Source: Protaetiibacter sp.
Lineage (GTDB): Bacteria > Actinomycetota > Actinomycetes > Actinomycetales > Microbacteriaceae
NCBI GenBank assembly: GCA_030150265.1
Contig: JASLGG010000027.1
Location: 1-64,000, forward strand
Direction: 5' to 3'
DNA: 64,000 bases
Shown here one piece after another: positions 1 through 8,936 of the stretch. Below the pieces are notes generated by a model. That model worked only from the letters and a program-made list of their open reading frames with translations, had not been told where the DNA came from and ran no database searches. Each line of letters opens with the position of its first letter. Position 1 is the first letter of the stretch. The translations under genes and the position numbers were made by a program.

Positions 1-46
1 GCCGAAGCCTGCCCTCCGGCGCCAACGGCGCATTAGCGTGAGTCAC
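1..46 (-). CDS. IS481-family transposase, N-terminal fragment (cut by window edge)
   Basis: Read on the minus strand from a GTG at 46, the codons give V/M-T-H-A-N-A-P-L-A-P-E-G-R-L-R. This 'THANAPL..EGRLR' opening is the characteristic start of IS481-family DDE transposases. Only 15 codons are inside the window, so the rest lies to the left. The element is therefore inserted immediately downstream of the convergent-side metalloprotease gene that ends at 143. Family assignment is from recall of the N-terminal motif; the catalytic core cannot be seen. Confidence 0.7.
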   Translation of the reverse strand, partial: MTHANAPLAPEGRLR

Positions 47-105
47 GAAGACCTCCGTGTTGACGATTTGAGTGTGGTAACCCACATCGTCCACGGAGGT
101 CTTCG
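46..105. repeat. Hairpin-rich terminus of the IS481-type element
   Basis: A perfect 14-bp inverted repeat, cgaagacctccgtg at 46-59 and its complement at 92-105, encloses two more paired arms: gacga 62-66 with tcgtc 87-91, and tgtgg 73-77 with ccaca 82-86. About 24 base pairs can form in 60 nt. It lies directly upstream of the transposase start, so it is best read as the terminus or promoter region of the insertion sequence, not as a gene terminator. The exact outer boundary of the element is not determined. No target duplication can be checked because the other end is outside the window. Confidence 0.6.
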
Positions 106-142
106 CTACCTCAAACGACCACAACGTCCCGAGGAACTACAG

Positions 143-1507
143 CTAGTCCTCGTGCGGCCGCTCGCCCGACTCGTCGTCGAGCAGCTCCTGCAGGGCCCGG
201 TCGACGTCGTCCTCGGTGGGCGTCTGGCCCGTGAGCCGCGCGATGAGCAGCGTCGGGTCGTCGATGTCGGCGTCGCCCGGCACGATGTCCGGATGCGCCC
301 ACAGCGCGTCGCGCGCCTCCGGGCCGACGGCCGCCTCGACCGCGCGCCACATCGCCGCGGCCTCCCGCAGCCGGCGGGGGCGCAGCTCGAGGCCCACGAG
401 ACTCGCGAACGCCGACTCCGCGGGGCCGCCCGCGGCGCGGCGGCGCCGCACCGACTCGGCGATGGCATCCGACTTCGGCAGGCGCGCGGTCGCCTGCGCC
501 GTCACCACGTCCACCCAGCCCTCGATGAGCGCGAGCATCGTCTCGAGCCGCCGCAGCGCCGCGAGCTGCTCCTCGCTCTTCGGCGGGATGAGCCGGCCGC
601 TCGTGAGCGCCTCCCGCAGCGACTCGGGGTTCTGCGGGTCGAACTCCGCGGCGAGCTCCTCGAGCGGCTCCGTGTCGATCCGGATGCCGCGGGCGTAGTC
701 GGTGATCTGCGTGAGCAGGTGCAGTCGCAGCCACTTCGCGTGCCGGAACAGCCGCGCGTGGGCGAGCTCGCGCACCGCGAGGTAGAGCCGCACCTCGTCG
801 ACGGGCACCTCGAGTCCGCGCGCGAAGTCGTCGACGTTCTGCGCCACCAGCGCCGCCTGACGCTGCTCGCCGTCGAGCAGCGGGATGCCGACGTCGCCGC
901 CCGACACGACCTCCTGCGCCAGCTGCCCCACCACCTGGCCCAGCTGCATCGCGAAGAGGGCGCCGCCGACGTTGCGCATGAGCCGGCCCGCGTCGCCGAG
1001 CATGCTCGCGAACTCCTCCGGCGCCTGCTCCTCGAGCACCGTCGTGAGCGCGGACGCGATCGAGGAGGCCACGGGCTCGGCGAGCTGGGTCCACACCGGC
1101 ATGGTCGCCTCGGCCCAGCCGGCGCGGGTGAGGAGGGCCGGCTCGGCCGTGAGGCTCGCGATGCCGGTGGCCTCGTCGAGCCAGAGCGCCGCCACGTGCA
1201 GCGCCTGCTCGAGTGCTGTGACCTCGGCGGGCGTCGCGGTGACGGCCGAGCGGGAGGCCAGGGCGGTGGCCTGCTCGCGGGCGAGCGACCAGTCGATGCC
1301 GTCGCCGGAGCGCTGCAGCGCCTGCTGCAGCCGGCCCATGAGCTGGCGCACGAGCTCCGGATCGGCGGGCAGGCCCGCGGCGCCCGCGAGCTGCGCGGGG
1401 TCGAAGTCGCCACCCCCCGACAGGAACTCGCGCAGCATGTCGCGGAGCTCGTCACCCGGGTCCTGGTCGGAGCCCTCCGGGAACGGATCGCGGGGATCGT
1501 CTGCCAT
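143..1507 (-). CDS. Zinc-dependent metalloprotease, inverted-zincin family (DUF2342-like)
   Basis: A 454-residue cytosolic protein without signal peptide or membrane segment. It matches the actinobacterial 'zinc-dependent metalloprotease / F420-biosynthesis-associated' family, in which an inverted zincin helix is expected. The conserved core here is around 'VRELAHARLFRHAKWLR' (residues about 245-262), and I do not see a classical HExxH. The N-terminus is acidic and proline-rich, and the C-terminal tail (after about residue 400) is strongly acidic. The start is ATG at 1507. It is divergent from the Lon-like protease at 1618, with about 110 bp between them holding a likely shared promoter region. 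This divergent pair is, as I recall, common in Microbacteriaceae. Physiological substrate is unknown. Confidence 0.8.
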   Translation of the reverse strand: MADDPRDPFPEGSDQDPGDELRDMLREFLSGGGDFDPAQLAGAAGLPADPELVRQLMGRLQQALQRSGDGIDWSLAREQATALASRSAVTATPAEVTALEQALHVAALWLDEATGIASLTAEPALLTRAGWAEATMPVWTQLAEPVASSIASALTTVLEEQAPEEFASMLGDAGRLMRNVGGALFAMQLGQVVGQLAQEVVSGGDVGIPLLDGEQRQAALVAQNVDDFARGLEVPVDEVRLYLAVRELAHARLFRHAKWLRLHLLTQITDYARGIRIDTEPLEELAAEFDPQNPESLREALTSGRLIPPKSEEQLAALRRLETMLALIEGWVDVVTAQATARLPKSDAIAESVRRRRAAGGPAESAFASLVGLELRPRRLREAAAMWRAVEAAVGPEARDALWAHPDIVPGDADIDDPTLLIARLTGQTPTEDDVDRALQELLDDESGERPHED

Positions 1508-1617
1508 GCGTCAACGCTAGTCGCCGCCTCCGAGGATGCACCGGGCGTTTCGCCTAGGCTGGCCCCGTCCCGGCTGCGCCTGCAGCGAACACGAGGACTG
1601 CCGAGACGGAGGAGCGC

Positions 1618-2715
1618 GTGACGTCCGACCCGCCGATCCGCGAGCGGTCCACGCGTGCACAGCTCGTGGGCCAGGGACTCGTGCTCGCGGCCGTGGTGGC
1701 GACCCTGCTGCTGGCGATCTCGCCGAGCCCGTATGTCATCGAGCGTCCCGGTCCGGTCTACGACACCCTCGGCACGACCACGGTCGACGGCGAGAAGGTG
1801 CCGGTCATCGAGGTCTCGGGGGCCGAGAGCTACCCCACGGAGGGCCGCCTCGACCTGCTGACCGTCTACCTCGACGGCTCGCGCGAGCACCCGCTCGACT
1901 GGTTCGACGTGATCGGCGCGTGGCTCGACCCGAACCGCGCGCTGCTGCCGATCGACGCCGTCTTCCCGCAGGGGCAGACGCTCGAGGAGTCGGATGCCCA
2001 GAGCGCGCGCGAGATGACGCTCTCACAGCAGTCGGCCGTCGCGGCGGCGCTGCACGAGCTGGGCATCGCCTACGAGACCACGGTCACGATCTCGAGCGTG
2101 CAGGCAGGATCGCCCGCGGCCGGCGTGCTCGAGGCGGGCGACGAGGTGCGGACGGCGGACGGCACGGCGGTGACCTCCGCGGCACAACTGCGCGAGGCCA
2201 TCCAGGCGACGGGCGTGGGAGGCCGGATGACGCTCGGCATCCGCCGCGACGGCGACGATCGCGAGGTGACCGTGGTGCCGGCCGCTCGCTCCGCGACCGA
2301 CGCGACGCCCATGATCGGGGTCGTGCTGGGCGCGTCGTACCGGTTCCCCTTCCAGGTCGACATCCACCTGCGGGACGTCGGAGGGCCGAGCGCGGGCATG
2401 ATGTTCGCGCTCGGCATCTACGACACCCTCACCCCGGGCGCCCTCACGGGCGGTGCGCACATCGCGGGCACCGGCACGATCGACGGGGACGGCGACGTCG
2501 GCCCGATCGGCGGCATCCGGCAGAAGATGATCGCCGCGCGCGACGCGGGCGCGCGCTGGTTCCTCGCCCCCGAGTCGAACTGCGCGGAGGTGGTCGGCCA
2601 CGTGCCCGACGGGCTCGCCGTGTTCGCCGTGTCGACGCTCGATCAGGCGGTCAAGGTGGTCGAGGCGGTGGGCGACGGCGCCTCGACGGCCGGCTTCCCG
2701 GGCTGCGCCCGCTGA
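1618..2715 (+). CDS. Membrane-anchored PDZ / Lon-type (S16) serine protease
   Basis: A 365-residue protein with an N-terminal membrane anchor (about residues 17-38), a central PDZ domain (about 150-225) and a C-terminal S16 proteolytic domain. The Ser-Lys dyad is visible: Ser258 in GGPSAGMMFAL and Lys303 in GGIRQKM. The 45-residue separation is normal for Lon-type catalytic domains. It resembles the YlbL family, in which a PDZ domain replaces the AAA+ ATPase of Lon. The active site should face the outside of the membrane. GTG start with ggagg nearby upstream. A UPF0182 membrane protein follows after about 95 bp; the two are often adjacent in Actinobacteria. Confidence 0.9.
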   Translation: MTSDPPIRERSTRAQLVGQGLVLAAVVATLLLAISPSPYVIERPGPVYDTLGTTTVDGEKVPVIEVSGAESYPTEGRLDLLTVYLDGSREHPLDWFDVIGAWLDPNRALLPIDAVFPQGQTLEESDAQSAREMTLSQQSAVAAALHELGIAYETTVTISSVQAGSPAAGVLEAGDEVRTADGTAVTSAAQLREAIQATGVGGRMTLGIRRDGDDREVTVVPAARSATDATPMIGVVLGASYRFPFQVDIHLRDVGGPSAGMMFALGIYDTLTPGALTGGAHIAGTGTIDGDGDVGPIGGIRQKMIAARDAGARWFLAPESNCAEVVGHVPDGLAVFAVSTLDQAVKVVEAVGDGASTAGFPGCAR

Positions 2716-2809
2716 CACGCTCCCAGAGCCTCCCCAGCGACACCCGCCTTAGGATGGTGCACGAGCCGCCGGGGTCGTCGAACCCCCGCTGACCCGCAGG
2801 AGCGCCCCC

Positions 2810-5725
2810 GTGACATCCGCCAGCAGCACCACCCACGACCCCCGGTCCCGAGGGCGGAGCACCGTCGCGATCGTCATCGCGATCCTCGCCGTGCTCGTCG
2901 TGGGCTTTCTCGCCTTCGCGAACCTCTACGCCGACGTGCTCTGGTACGACCAGCTCGGCTACCTCTCGGTGCTCACCACCCAGTGGACCGCGATCGCGGC
3001 GATGTTCCTGGTCGGCTTCGCGGCGATGGCGCTCGCGATGTGGCTCAGCATCTTCCTCGCGTTCCGCTCCCGCCCGCTGTACCAGAAGCTCAACTCGCAG
3101 CTCGACCGCTACCAGCAGGTCGTCGAGCCGCTGCGCCGGCTCGCGATGATCGGCATCCCGGTGCTGCTCGGCATCTTCGTCGGCGTCTCGACGGCCGCGC
3201 GCTGGGCGGTCGTGCTGCAGTACCTCGACCGCACGCCGTTCGGCCGCACCGACCCGCAGTTCGGCTTCGACGTGTCGTTCTTCGTGTACGAGCTGCCGTT
3301 CTACCGCGGCATCGTCGGCTACGCCTCGGCGATCGTGCTCATCGCAGGCCTCGCGGCGCTCGCCACCCACTACCTCTACGGCGGCATCCGGATCTCGGGC
3401 CGCGAGGTGCGCGTCAGCCGCTCCGCCCGCATCCAGATCGCGGTGACCGCCGCCGTCTACGTCGCGCTGCAGGCGGTGAGCATCTGGCTCGACCAGTACG
3501 CGACGCTCACCGACACCACGGGCGTCATCACCGGCGCGAACTACACCGACGTCAACGCGGTCATCCCCGGTCGCGCGGTGGTCGCGGGCATCGCGGCGCT
3601 CGTCGCGGTGCTCTTCATCGTGACCGCGGCGATCGGACGGTGGCGTCTGCCGCTCGTCGGAACCGGGCTGCTCATCGTGTCGAGCATCGTCGTGGGGGCG
3701 GTGTACCCGGCCATCGTGCAACGGCTCACGGTCGACCCGAACGCGAAGCAGCTCGAGGCGCAGTACATCCAGCGCAGCATCGACGCGACGCGCACCGCCT
3801 ACGGGCTCGACGCCATCGACGTCGTGCCCTACGACGCGGTCACCACCGCCTCGCCCGGCGCGCTGCGCTCGGACGCCGAGACCACCGCGAGCATCCGCAT
3901 CCTCGACCCCGCGATCGTGAGCCCCACCTTCGCCCAGCTCGAGCGCGTGAAGCAGTACTACCAGTTCTCGAGCCATCTCGATGTCGACCGCTACGAGATC
4001 GACGGCAAGAGCCAGGACACCGTGATCGCGGTGCGCGAGCTCAAGCAGTCGGGCCAGAGCCAGCAGGGCTGGTACAACAACACGCTCGTCTACACGCACG
4101 GGTTCGGCGTCGTCGCCGCATACGGCAACAAGCGCACGGTCGACGGCCAGCCCGAGTTCCTCGAGTCGGGCATCCCCTCGTCGGGGGCGCTCGGCGACTT
4201 CGAGCCGCGCGTCTACTTCGGGGAGCACTCACCGAGCTACTCCGTGGTGGGCGCGCCGAAGGGGTCGAAGGCCATCGAGCTCGACTACCCGCGCAGCGGG
4301 TCGGACAGCGGGGCCAACGAGATCAACGCCATGACCACCTTCGAGGGCAACGGCGGCCCCGTGCTCGACGACGTCGTGAAGAAGCTCGTCTACGCGCTCA
4401 AGTTCCAGTCCGCCGACCTGCTGCTGTCGGATGCCGTCACGAGCCAGTCGCAGATCCTCTACGACCGCGACCCGCTCATCCGCGTCAAGAAGGCGGCGCC
4501 CTACCTGACCCTCGACAGCGACACCTATCCGGCCGTCGTCGACGGGCGGATCGTGTGGATCGTCGACGGCTACACGACGACCGCCGACTACCCGTACTCC
4601 AGCATCCAGCAGCTGTCGTCGACCATCGCCGACACCTACACGCCGGCGCCCGAGTACCCGCTCGACAACGTCAACTACATCCGCAACTCGGTCAAGGCGA
4701 CGGTCGACGCCTACGACGGGCACGTCACGCTGTACGCGTGGGACACCGAGGACCCGATCCTCGCGACCTGGCAGAAGATCTTCCCGTCCACGATCAAGCC
4801 GGCCTCGGAGATGAGCCAGCAGCTCACCGCGCACGTGCGCTACCCGGCCGACCTGTTCAAGGTGCAGCGCTCGATCCTGCAGACCTACCACGTCGACGAC
4901 GCCGGCACCTTCTACTCCGGTGACGACGCGTGGGCGACCCCCAACGACCCGACCGTGCCGTCGGCGCAGGCGAAGGCTCAGCCGCCGTACTACCTGACGA
5001 TGCAGATGCCCGGCTGGGACGCCCCGGCGTTCTCGATCTACTCCACCTACATCCCCGAGAAGCGCGGCGACGACCCGGGGCAGAGCGTGCTCACCGGCTA
5101 CCTCGCGGCCAACGCGGACCCCGGTCCCTCGTACGGCAAGCTCACTCTGCTGACCCTGCCGAAGCAGGACACCGTGCCAGGCCCCGGCCAGGTGCAGTCG
5201 ACCTTCAACTCCGACTCCACGGTGGCGACCGAGCTCAACCTGCTCGACCAGCGCGGCAGCGCCGTGACCCTCGGCAACCTGCTGACGCTGCCGGTCGGGG
5301 GCGGCCTCCTCTACGTGCAGCCCGTCTACGTCAAGTCAACGGGTGAGACGAGCTATCCGCTGCTGCGGAAGGTGCTCGTGGCGTTCGGCGACAAGATCGC
5401 CTTCGAGAGCACGCTCGACGAGGCGCTCAACACCCTCTTCGGCGGCGACTCGGGCGCCGATGCGGGCGACACCGGTGCGGGCGACGGCACCGGCACGGGC
5501 ACGGGTGGTGACACCGGCACGGGCGGGAGCACGGGCGGCACCGGCGGCACGGGGACGGGTTCCTCGGTCGACGAGACGGCCCTTCAGAAGGCGCTCGCCG
5601 ACTACAAGAAGGCCCTCGACGATCGCACCAAGGCTTACAAGGACGGCGACCTGGTCGCCGCCGCGGAGGCCGACCAGCGCATGCAGCAGGCAGTCGAGGC
5701 GGCCATCAAGGCCTCCGGCTCGTGA
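2810..5725 (+). CDS. UPF0182 family large membrane protein
   Basis: A 971-residue protein. The first about 310 residues carry seven predicted transmembrane helices, followed by a large, mostly extracytoplasmic region. A Gly/Thr/Asp-rich linker (about residues 880-925) precedes a short charged coiled segment at the C-terminus (ALADYKKALDDRTKAYKDGD). Length and organisation fit UPF0182 (COG1615), conserved in Actinobacteria and without an established biochemical function. The GTG at 2810 is preceded by gcaggag at good spacing. Its stop overlaps the start of the following methyltransferase by 4 bp, so they are probably translationally coupled. Confidence 0.9.
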   Translation: MTSASSTTHDPRSRGRSTVAIVIAILAVLVVGFLAFANLYADVLWYDQLGYLSVLTTQWTAIAAMFLVGFAAMALAMWLSIFLAFRSRPLYQKLNSQLDRYQQVVEPLRRLAMIGIPVLLGIFVGVSTAARWAVVLQYLDRTPFGRTDPQFGFDVSFFVYELPFYRGIVGYASAIVLIAGLAALATHYLYGGIRISGREVRVSRSARIQIAVTAAVYVALQAVSIWLDQYATLTDTTGVITGANYTDVNAVIPGRAVVAGIAALVAVLFIVTAAIGRWRLPLVGTGLLIVSSIVVGAVYPAIVQRLTVDPNAKQLEAQYIQRSIDATRTAYGLDAIDVVPYDAVTTASPGALRSDAETTASIRILDPAIVSPTFAQLERVKQYYQFSSHLDVDRYEIDGKSQDTVIAVRELKQSGQSQQGWYNNTLVYTHGFGVVAAYGNKRTVDGQPEFLESGIPSSGALGDFEPRVYFGEHSPSYSVVGAPKGSKAIELDYPRSGSDSGANEINAMTTFEGNGGPVLDDVVKKLVYALKFQSADLLLSDAVTSQSQILYDRDPLIRVKKAAPYLTLDSDTYPAVVDGRIVWIVDGYTTTADYPYSSIQQLSSTIADTYTPAPEYPLDNVNYIRNSVKATVDAYDGHVTLYAWDTEDPILATWQKIFPSTIKPASEMSQQLTAHVRYPADLFKVQRSILQTYHVDDAGTFYSGDDAWATPNDPTVPSAQAKAQPPYYLTMQMPGWDAPAFSIYSTYIPEKRGDDPGQSVLTGYLAANADPGPSYGKLTLLTLPKQDTVPGPGQVQSTFNSDSTVATELNLLDQRGSAVTLGNLLTLPVGGGLLYVQPVYVKSTGETSYPLLRKVLVAFGDKIAFESTLDEALNTLFGGDSGADAGDTGAGDGTGTGTGGDTGTGGSTGGTGGTGTGSSVDETALQKALADYKKALDDRTKAYKDGDLVAAAEADQRMQQAVEAAIKASGS

Positions 5726-6588
5726 GCTCGCCGGAGGAGCCGGTCGAGCTGCACGAGGGGGAGTGGCTCGAGCGCAACCGCGCGCGCTGGGACGAGCTCG
5801 TGCCGATCCACGTCGACGCGCCGATGTACGACCGCACCGCGCTGCGCGCGGGCCGCGGACGGTTCATGACGCCGATGGAGGAGTCCGAGCTCGCGGCGTT
5901 CGCGCCGGACGGCTGGGGCGGCCTCCGCGTGCTGCACCTGCAGTGCCACTTCGGGGCCGACACGCTCGTCTTCGCGCAGCGCGGAGCCGAGGTGGTGGGG
6001 CTCGACTTCTCGATGCCCGCCGTCGAGGAGGCCCGTGCCCTGGCCTCGGAGCTCGGCCTCGCGGATCGCGCCCGCTTCGTGCACGCCAACGTCTACGACG
6101 CCCGGCACCGGCTCCCCGAGCCCGAGTCCTTCGACGTCGTGTACACGACCTGGGGCACGATCGGCTGGCTGCCCGACGTCGCCGAGTGGGCCCGCATCGT
6201 CGCCTGGTTCCTCAAGCCCGGGGGGCGGCTGTACTTCGCCGACGGGCATCCGGCCGCCTGGGCGCACGACGACCCGGCCGACGACGGTCTCCCGGTGCTC
6301 CGCCACGAGTACTTCGGCGGGAAGGCCGACATCTGGGACGAGGGCGGCGACTACGCGGATGCCGAGGCATCCGTCGAGAACACCGTCACCTGGGAGTGGG
6401 CGCATCCCACGGCCGAGGTGATCACGGCGCTGCTCGACGCGGGTCTCGGGCTCGACTTCTTCCACGAGCACGACGTCGTGCCGTGGCGGATGTTCCAGTA
6501 CCTCGCGGATGCCGGCGACGGCCTCTGGGGCTGGCCCGGCGAGCGCTGGCTGCCGCTCACCTTCTCCCTCGGAGCGACCCGGCGTTGA
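5722..6588 (+). CDS. Class I SAM-dependent methyltransferase
   Basis: A 288-residue protein with a Rossmann-type methyltransferase fold. Motif I is VLHLQCHFGADT (about residues 70-81), motif II 'VVGLDFS', and the post-motif region reads FDVVYTTWGTIGWLPD, followed by a 'FLKPGGRLYF' motif. The substrate cannot be told from the sequence. GTG start overlaps the UPF0182 stop by 4 bp. A GC-rich hairpin follows at 6594. Confidence 0.85.
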   Translation: MSSPEEPVELHEGEWLERNRARWDELVPIHVDAPMYDRTALRAGRGRFMTPMEESELAAFAPDGWGGLRVLHLQCHFGADTLVFAQRGAEVVGLDFSMPAVEEARALASELGLADRARFVHANVYDARHRLPEPESFDVVYTTWGTIGWLPDVAEWARIVAWFLKPGGRLYFADGHPAAWAHDDPADDGLPVLRHEYFGGKADIWDEGGDYADAEASVENTVTWEWAHPTAEVITALLDAGLGLDFFHEHDVVPWRMFQYLADAGDGLWGWPGERWLPLTFSLGATRR

Positions 6589-6593
6589 CCCGT

Positions 6594-6611
6594 GCCCCCC
6601 GTAATGGGGGC
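6594..6611 (+). terminator. Hairpin after methyltransferase gene
   Basis: Six G/C pairs, gccccc 6594-6599 with gggggc 6606-6611, close a 6-nt loop just after the stop codon. There is no clear T-tract, as is usual in high-GC actinobacteria. It probably ends the 1618-6588 transcription unit before the LC7/GTPase operon. Confidence 0.4.
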
Positions 6612-6712
6612 GACCGATCGGGCCATTGGTCCTCCTCTCGGCCTTACCCGAGCCGATAGCGTTGACGCACGAGAAGTCCCGCACGTTCTCGCCTGCAGAC
6701 GAGAGGAGTCCG

Positions 6713-7378
6713 GTGACGTCGATCATCGCGCCACACGAGCTCCCCATCACCACCGGATGGGCGAGCGCCGCCGGCGCCATCGTGTCGACCCGCCGCTTCG
6801 ACGTGCCGATGGCGCTCGCCGTGACCTCTCCCGAGCTCGGCACGCTGTGGGTGGACCTTCCGCGGCAGCGCTACCACTGGGAGCATGCGCTCGAGCTGCT
6901 GCCCGAGCAGCCCACGGGGGTCGGCATCAGCACCCAGCAGCTGACTCCGGGGGAGGAGCTGTTCCCTTGGGCCGACTGGCAGCCGCTCGACCCGCTGCTG
7001 TGGAGGATCGGCCGGACGGCCTTCGCCGCTGCCGAGGCCAGCTGGATGCGGCGCGGCGACCGCTACCGTCTGAGCCGCTGGCCCGACCTCACCGCACTGC
7101 CGCACCTGCCCGACGACATCCGGGCGCTGGCGAGCCTCGGCGGTGGCCAGGACCTCACGGTCGACGACGTCGCCGGGCTCACCGGTCTCGAGCTCTCAGC
7201 CGTTCGCAACCTCATGAACGCTCTCTCGCTCATGGGCTGCCTCGATGCGGTCGCCGGGCCCGTCGAACCGCCGCCGATCGTCGTGGAGGCCACCCGCCGA
7301 GCCCAGCGCGATCGTGCGGCTCAGCGCGGGCTCTTCGGTCGCCTGCGCGCCCGACTCGCGGGCGGCGATCGTGGCTGA
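6713..7378 (+). CDS. LC7/GTPase operon protein with DUF742-like winged-helix C-terminus
   Basis: 221 residues from a GTG at 6713, chosen because gagaggag lies 5-10 bases upstream; an open frame extends further up without a ribosome site. The N-terminal half (about 1-130) is of unknown fold with many Trp and Pro residues. The C-terminal part (about 140-190, 'LTVDDVAGLTGLELSAVRNLMNALSLMGCL') looks like a winged helix as in DUF742 proteins of conservons. A basic tail (RRAQRDRAAQRGLFGRLRARL) ends it. It is the first gene of an operon with a Ras-like GTPase (8-bp overlap) and two roadblock proteins, so a role in GTPase-linked signalling is inferred. Confidence 0.65.
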   Translation: MTSIIAPHELPITTGWASAAGAIVSTRRFDVPMALAVTSPELGTLWVDLPRQRYHWEHALELLPEQPTGVGISTQQLTPGEELFPWADWQPLDPLLWRIGRTAFAAAEASWMRRGDRYRLSRWPDLTALPHLPDDIRALASLGGGQDLTVDDVAGLTGLELSAVRNLMNALSLMGCLDAVAGPVEPPPIVVEATRRAQRDRAAQRGLFGRLRARLAGGDRG

Positions 7379-7925
7379 GCACGTCGTCCTCGTGGCCGGG
7401 CCCATGGGCGCCGGCAAGACCACGGCCATCGCCGCCGTCAGCGACATCGAGATCGTCCGCACGGAGGCGCACAACACCGAGCGCGACGTCGTCGACAAGG
7501 AGACCACGACGGTCGCCCTCGACTACGGGGAGATCCTGCTCTCGCCGGAGGAGAAGCTGCGCCTCTACGGCATCCCGGGCCAGCGCCGGTTCTCCTTCAT
7601 GTGGTCGATCCTCGCCGAGCGCGCGGTCGGCCTCCTCGTGCTCGTGCGAGGCGACGCCCCCGACCCGGCTGCCGACCTGCTCGCGTTCCTCGAGGACTTC
7701 CGCGCCCTGCAGGAGCGCGGTGCGGTGGTCGTGGGGATCACGCGGTCCGACCTCGCCGCGCGTCCCGTGATCGACGAGATCCGCGCTGCCCTGCGCACGC
7801 ACTACCCGCAGGTCGCGGCGCCCGTGTTCACGGTCGACGCGCGGCGGCGGGACCATCTGGTGACCATGCTGTCGGTGCTCGCCGCCGGCATCGACGCGCG
7901 CGCACTGTACGCGCCGGAGGGGTGA
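7371..7925 (+). CDS. Small Ras/MglA-like GTPase (conservon type)
   Basis: 184 residues from a GTG at 7371 that overlaps the previous stop. The P-loop GPMGAGKT is at residues 10-17. The switch II / G3 region reads YGIPGQ (66-71), with IPGQ replacing the canonical DxxG. A G4-like TRSD follows ITRSD at 124-127. This pattern fits the bacterial 'ATP/GTP-binding protein' family encoded beside roadblock proteins in Streptomyces conservons. Guanine specificity is plausible but not proven because G4 deviates from NKxD. Roadblock proteins encoded next door are the expected GAP or partner proteins. Confidence 0.85.
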   Translation: MAEHVVLVAGPMGAGKTTAIAAVSDIEIVRTEAHNTERDVVDKETTTVALDYGEILLSPEEKLRLYGIPGQRRFSFMWSILAERAVGLLVLVRGDAPDPAADLLAFLEDFRALQERGAVVVGITRSDLAARPVIDEIRAALRTHYPQVAAPVFTVDARRRDHLVTMLSVLAAGIDARALYAPEG

Positions 7926-7929
7926 TGAC

Positions 7930-8439
7930 ATGACGGGAAAGCGCTTCGACGACGAGACCATCGCCCTCGGCGAGCGGGCTCTCGGTCGCCTCCGCGAGAG
8001 CTCATCGACCCTCGAGACCGCGATCCTGCTCTCCGACGACGGATTCGAGGCGGTGCGGATGCCCCCGCGCGCGGATGCCGACGGCCGCTTCGCGAGCATG
8101 GCCAGCTCCGTGCAGGCGCTCGGCGAGGCCGTCTCGGCCGAGCTCGACGCGGGCGAGGGGGAGGCCATCATCCTCCAGGCCGCGCGGGGCTTCACGCTGC
8201 AGATGCGCGTGCAGGGTCATCAGTACGTGGTCGCGGCCCACTTCCGCAGCGGCGACAGCCTGGGCACGGCCCTCGTGCTGGTGCGCACCGCGGCGCAGGA
8301 GATCGCGGACGGCCTCACGGCGATGCCGCCGGCATCCGAGGTCCGGCACGCGGTGCCGCCCATCATCGCCCCGCCGCCGACGAGCGCTCCCGTGCTCTTC
8401 GACCCGCCGACCGCCTCGTCCGCGGTCGCCGGCTTCTGA
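7930..8439 (+). CDS. Roadblock/LC7 domain protein with proline-rich tail
   Basis: 169 residues starting at ATG 7930, four bases after the GTPase stop. Residues about 18-115 show the alternating helix/strand pattern of a roadblock/LC7 domain ('ETAILLSDDGFEAVRMPP', 'EAIILQAARGFTLQMRV'). A Pro/Ala-rich disordered tail follows (PPASEVRHAVPPIIAPPPTS). In MglA/MglB-type systems such proteins bind the GTPase as GAP or scaffold, and that role is inferred from the neighbour. No membrane segment. Confidence 0.75.
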   Translation: MTGKRFDDETIALGERALGRLRESSSTLETAILLSDDGFEAVRMPPRADADGRFASMASSVQALGEAVSAELDAGEGEAIILQAARGFTLQMRVQGHQYVVAAHFRSGDSLGTALVLVRTAAQEIADGLTAMPPASEVRHAVPPIIAPPPTSAPVLFDPPTASSAVAGF

Positions 8440-8506
8440 CCCCCGCCCGGACGGGCGATAGGGAAACCCGCCACGCGGGACCACTGAGACAAGGAGACAT
8501 CCTGAT

Positions 8507-8914
8507 ATGAGCACACTCGACGACGTCTGCCGCGCGATCCTCGACGGGGTGGACGACGGCCTCGGCTTCGCGGTCGTCGACCTCGAGTCCGGACTGCTGC
8601 TGGGCACCGCCCACAACGTCCCGTACTTCACGCAGAGCTACCTCGACGCCGTCGCCGCCGCCGCGGTCGACATGTTCCGCGGGCGCACGATCAGTGCCGT
8701 CGAGAACCTGATCGCGCAGCAGCGCGGTGTGCCGATCCGCCACCTCACCACCGAGGTGCAGATGACGACGGAGCGCACGTACCACTTCATGCTCGTGCTC
8801 CCGAACAAGCCCAACGCCCTCCTCGTGCTCATCACCGGGCGTCGCGTCAACCTCGGCGTGGGCTGGGCGGCCGTGCGCCACTCGGTGCCGCAGATCGAGC
8901 CGGCCGTCCCGTGA
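8507..8914 (+). CDS. Second roadblock/LC7-like protein
   Basis: 135 residues from ATG 8507 with aaggaga upstream. The sequence 'GLGFAVVDLESGLLLGTAHN...' followed by a long helix and 'HFMLVLPNKPNALLVLITGRRVNLGVGWAAVRH' has the secondary-structure order of a roadblock/LC7 domain, but it is diverged from the neighbour at 7930. Two unequal LC7 proteins in one operon suggest a heteromeric complex with the GTPase; this is inference. No signal peptide. Confidence 0.65.
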   Translation: MSTLDDVCRAILDGVDDGLGFAVVDLESGLLLGTAHNVPYFTQSYLDAVAAAAVDMFRGRTISAVENLIAQQRGVPIRHLTTEVQMTTERTYHFMLVLPNKPNALLVLITGRRVNLGVGWAAVRHSVPQIEPAVP

Positions 8915-8936
8915 GCTCGCGCCCGCGCCCCACGGC

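Noticed and set aside
46..105. Simple transcription terminator for the metalloprotease gene
   Set aside because: The hairpin touches the IS481 transposase start and is better explained as the element's end, although it could still end transcription.
38..1621. 527-codon open frame on the plus strand opposite the metalloprotease
   Set aside because: It is an antisense shadow of the high-GC gene: Arg/Leu/Gly/Ala-rich, no motifs, no ribosome site, and it overlaps the real gene fully.
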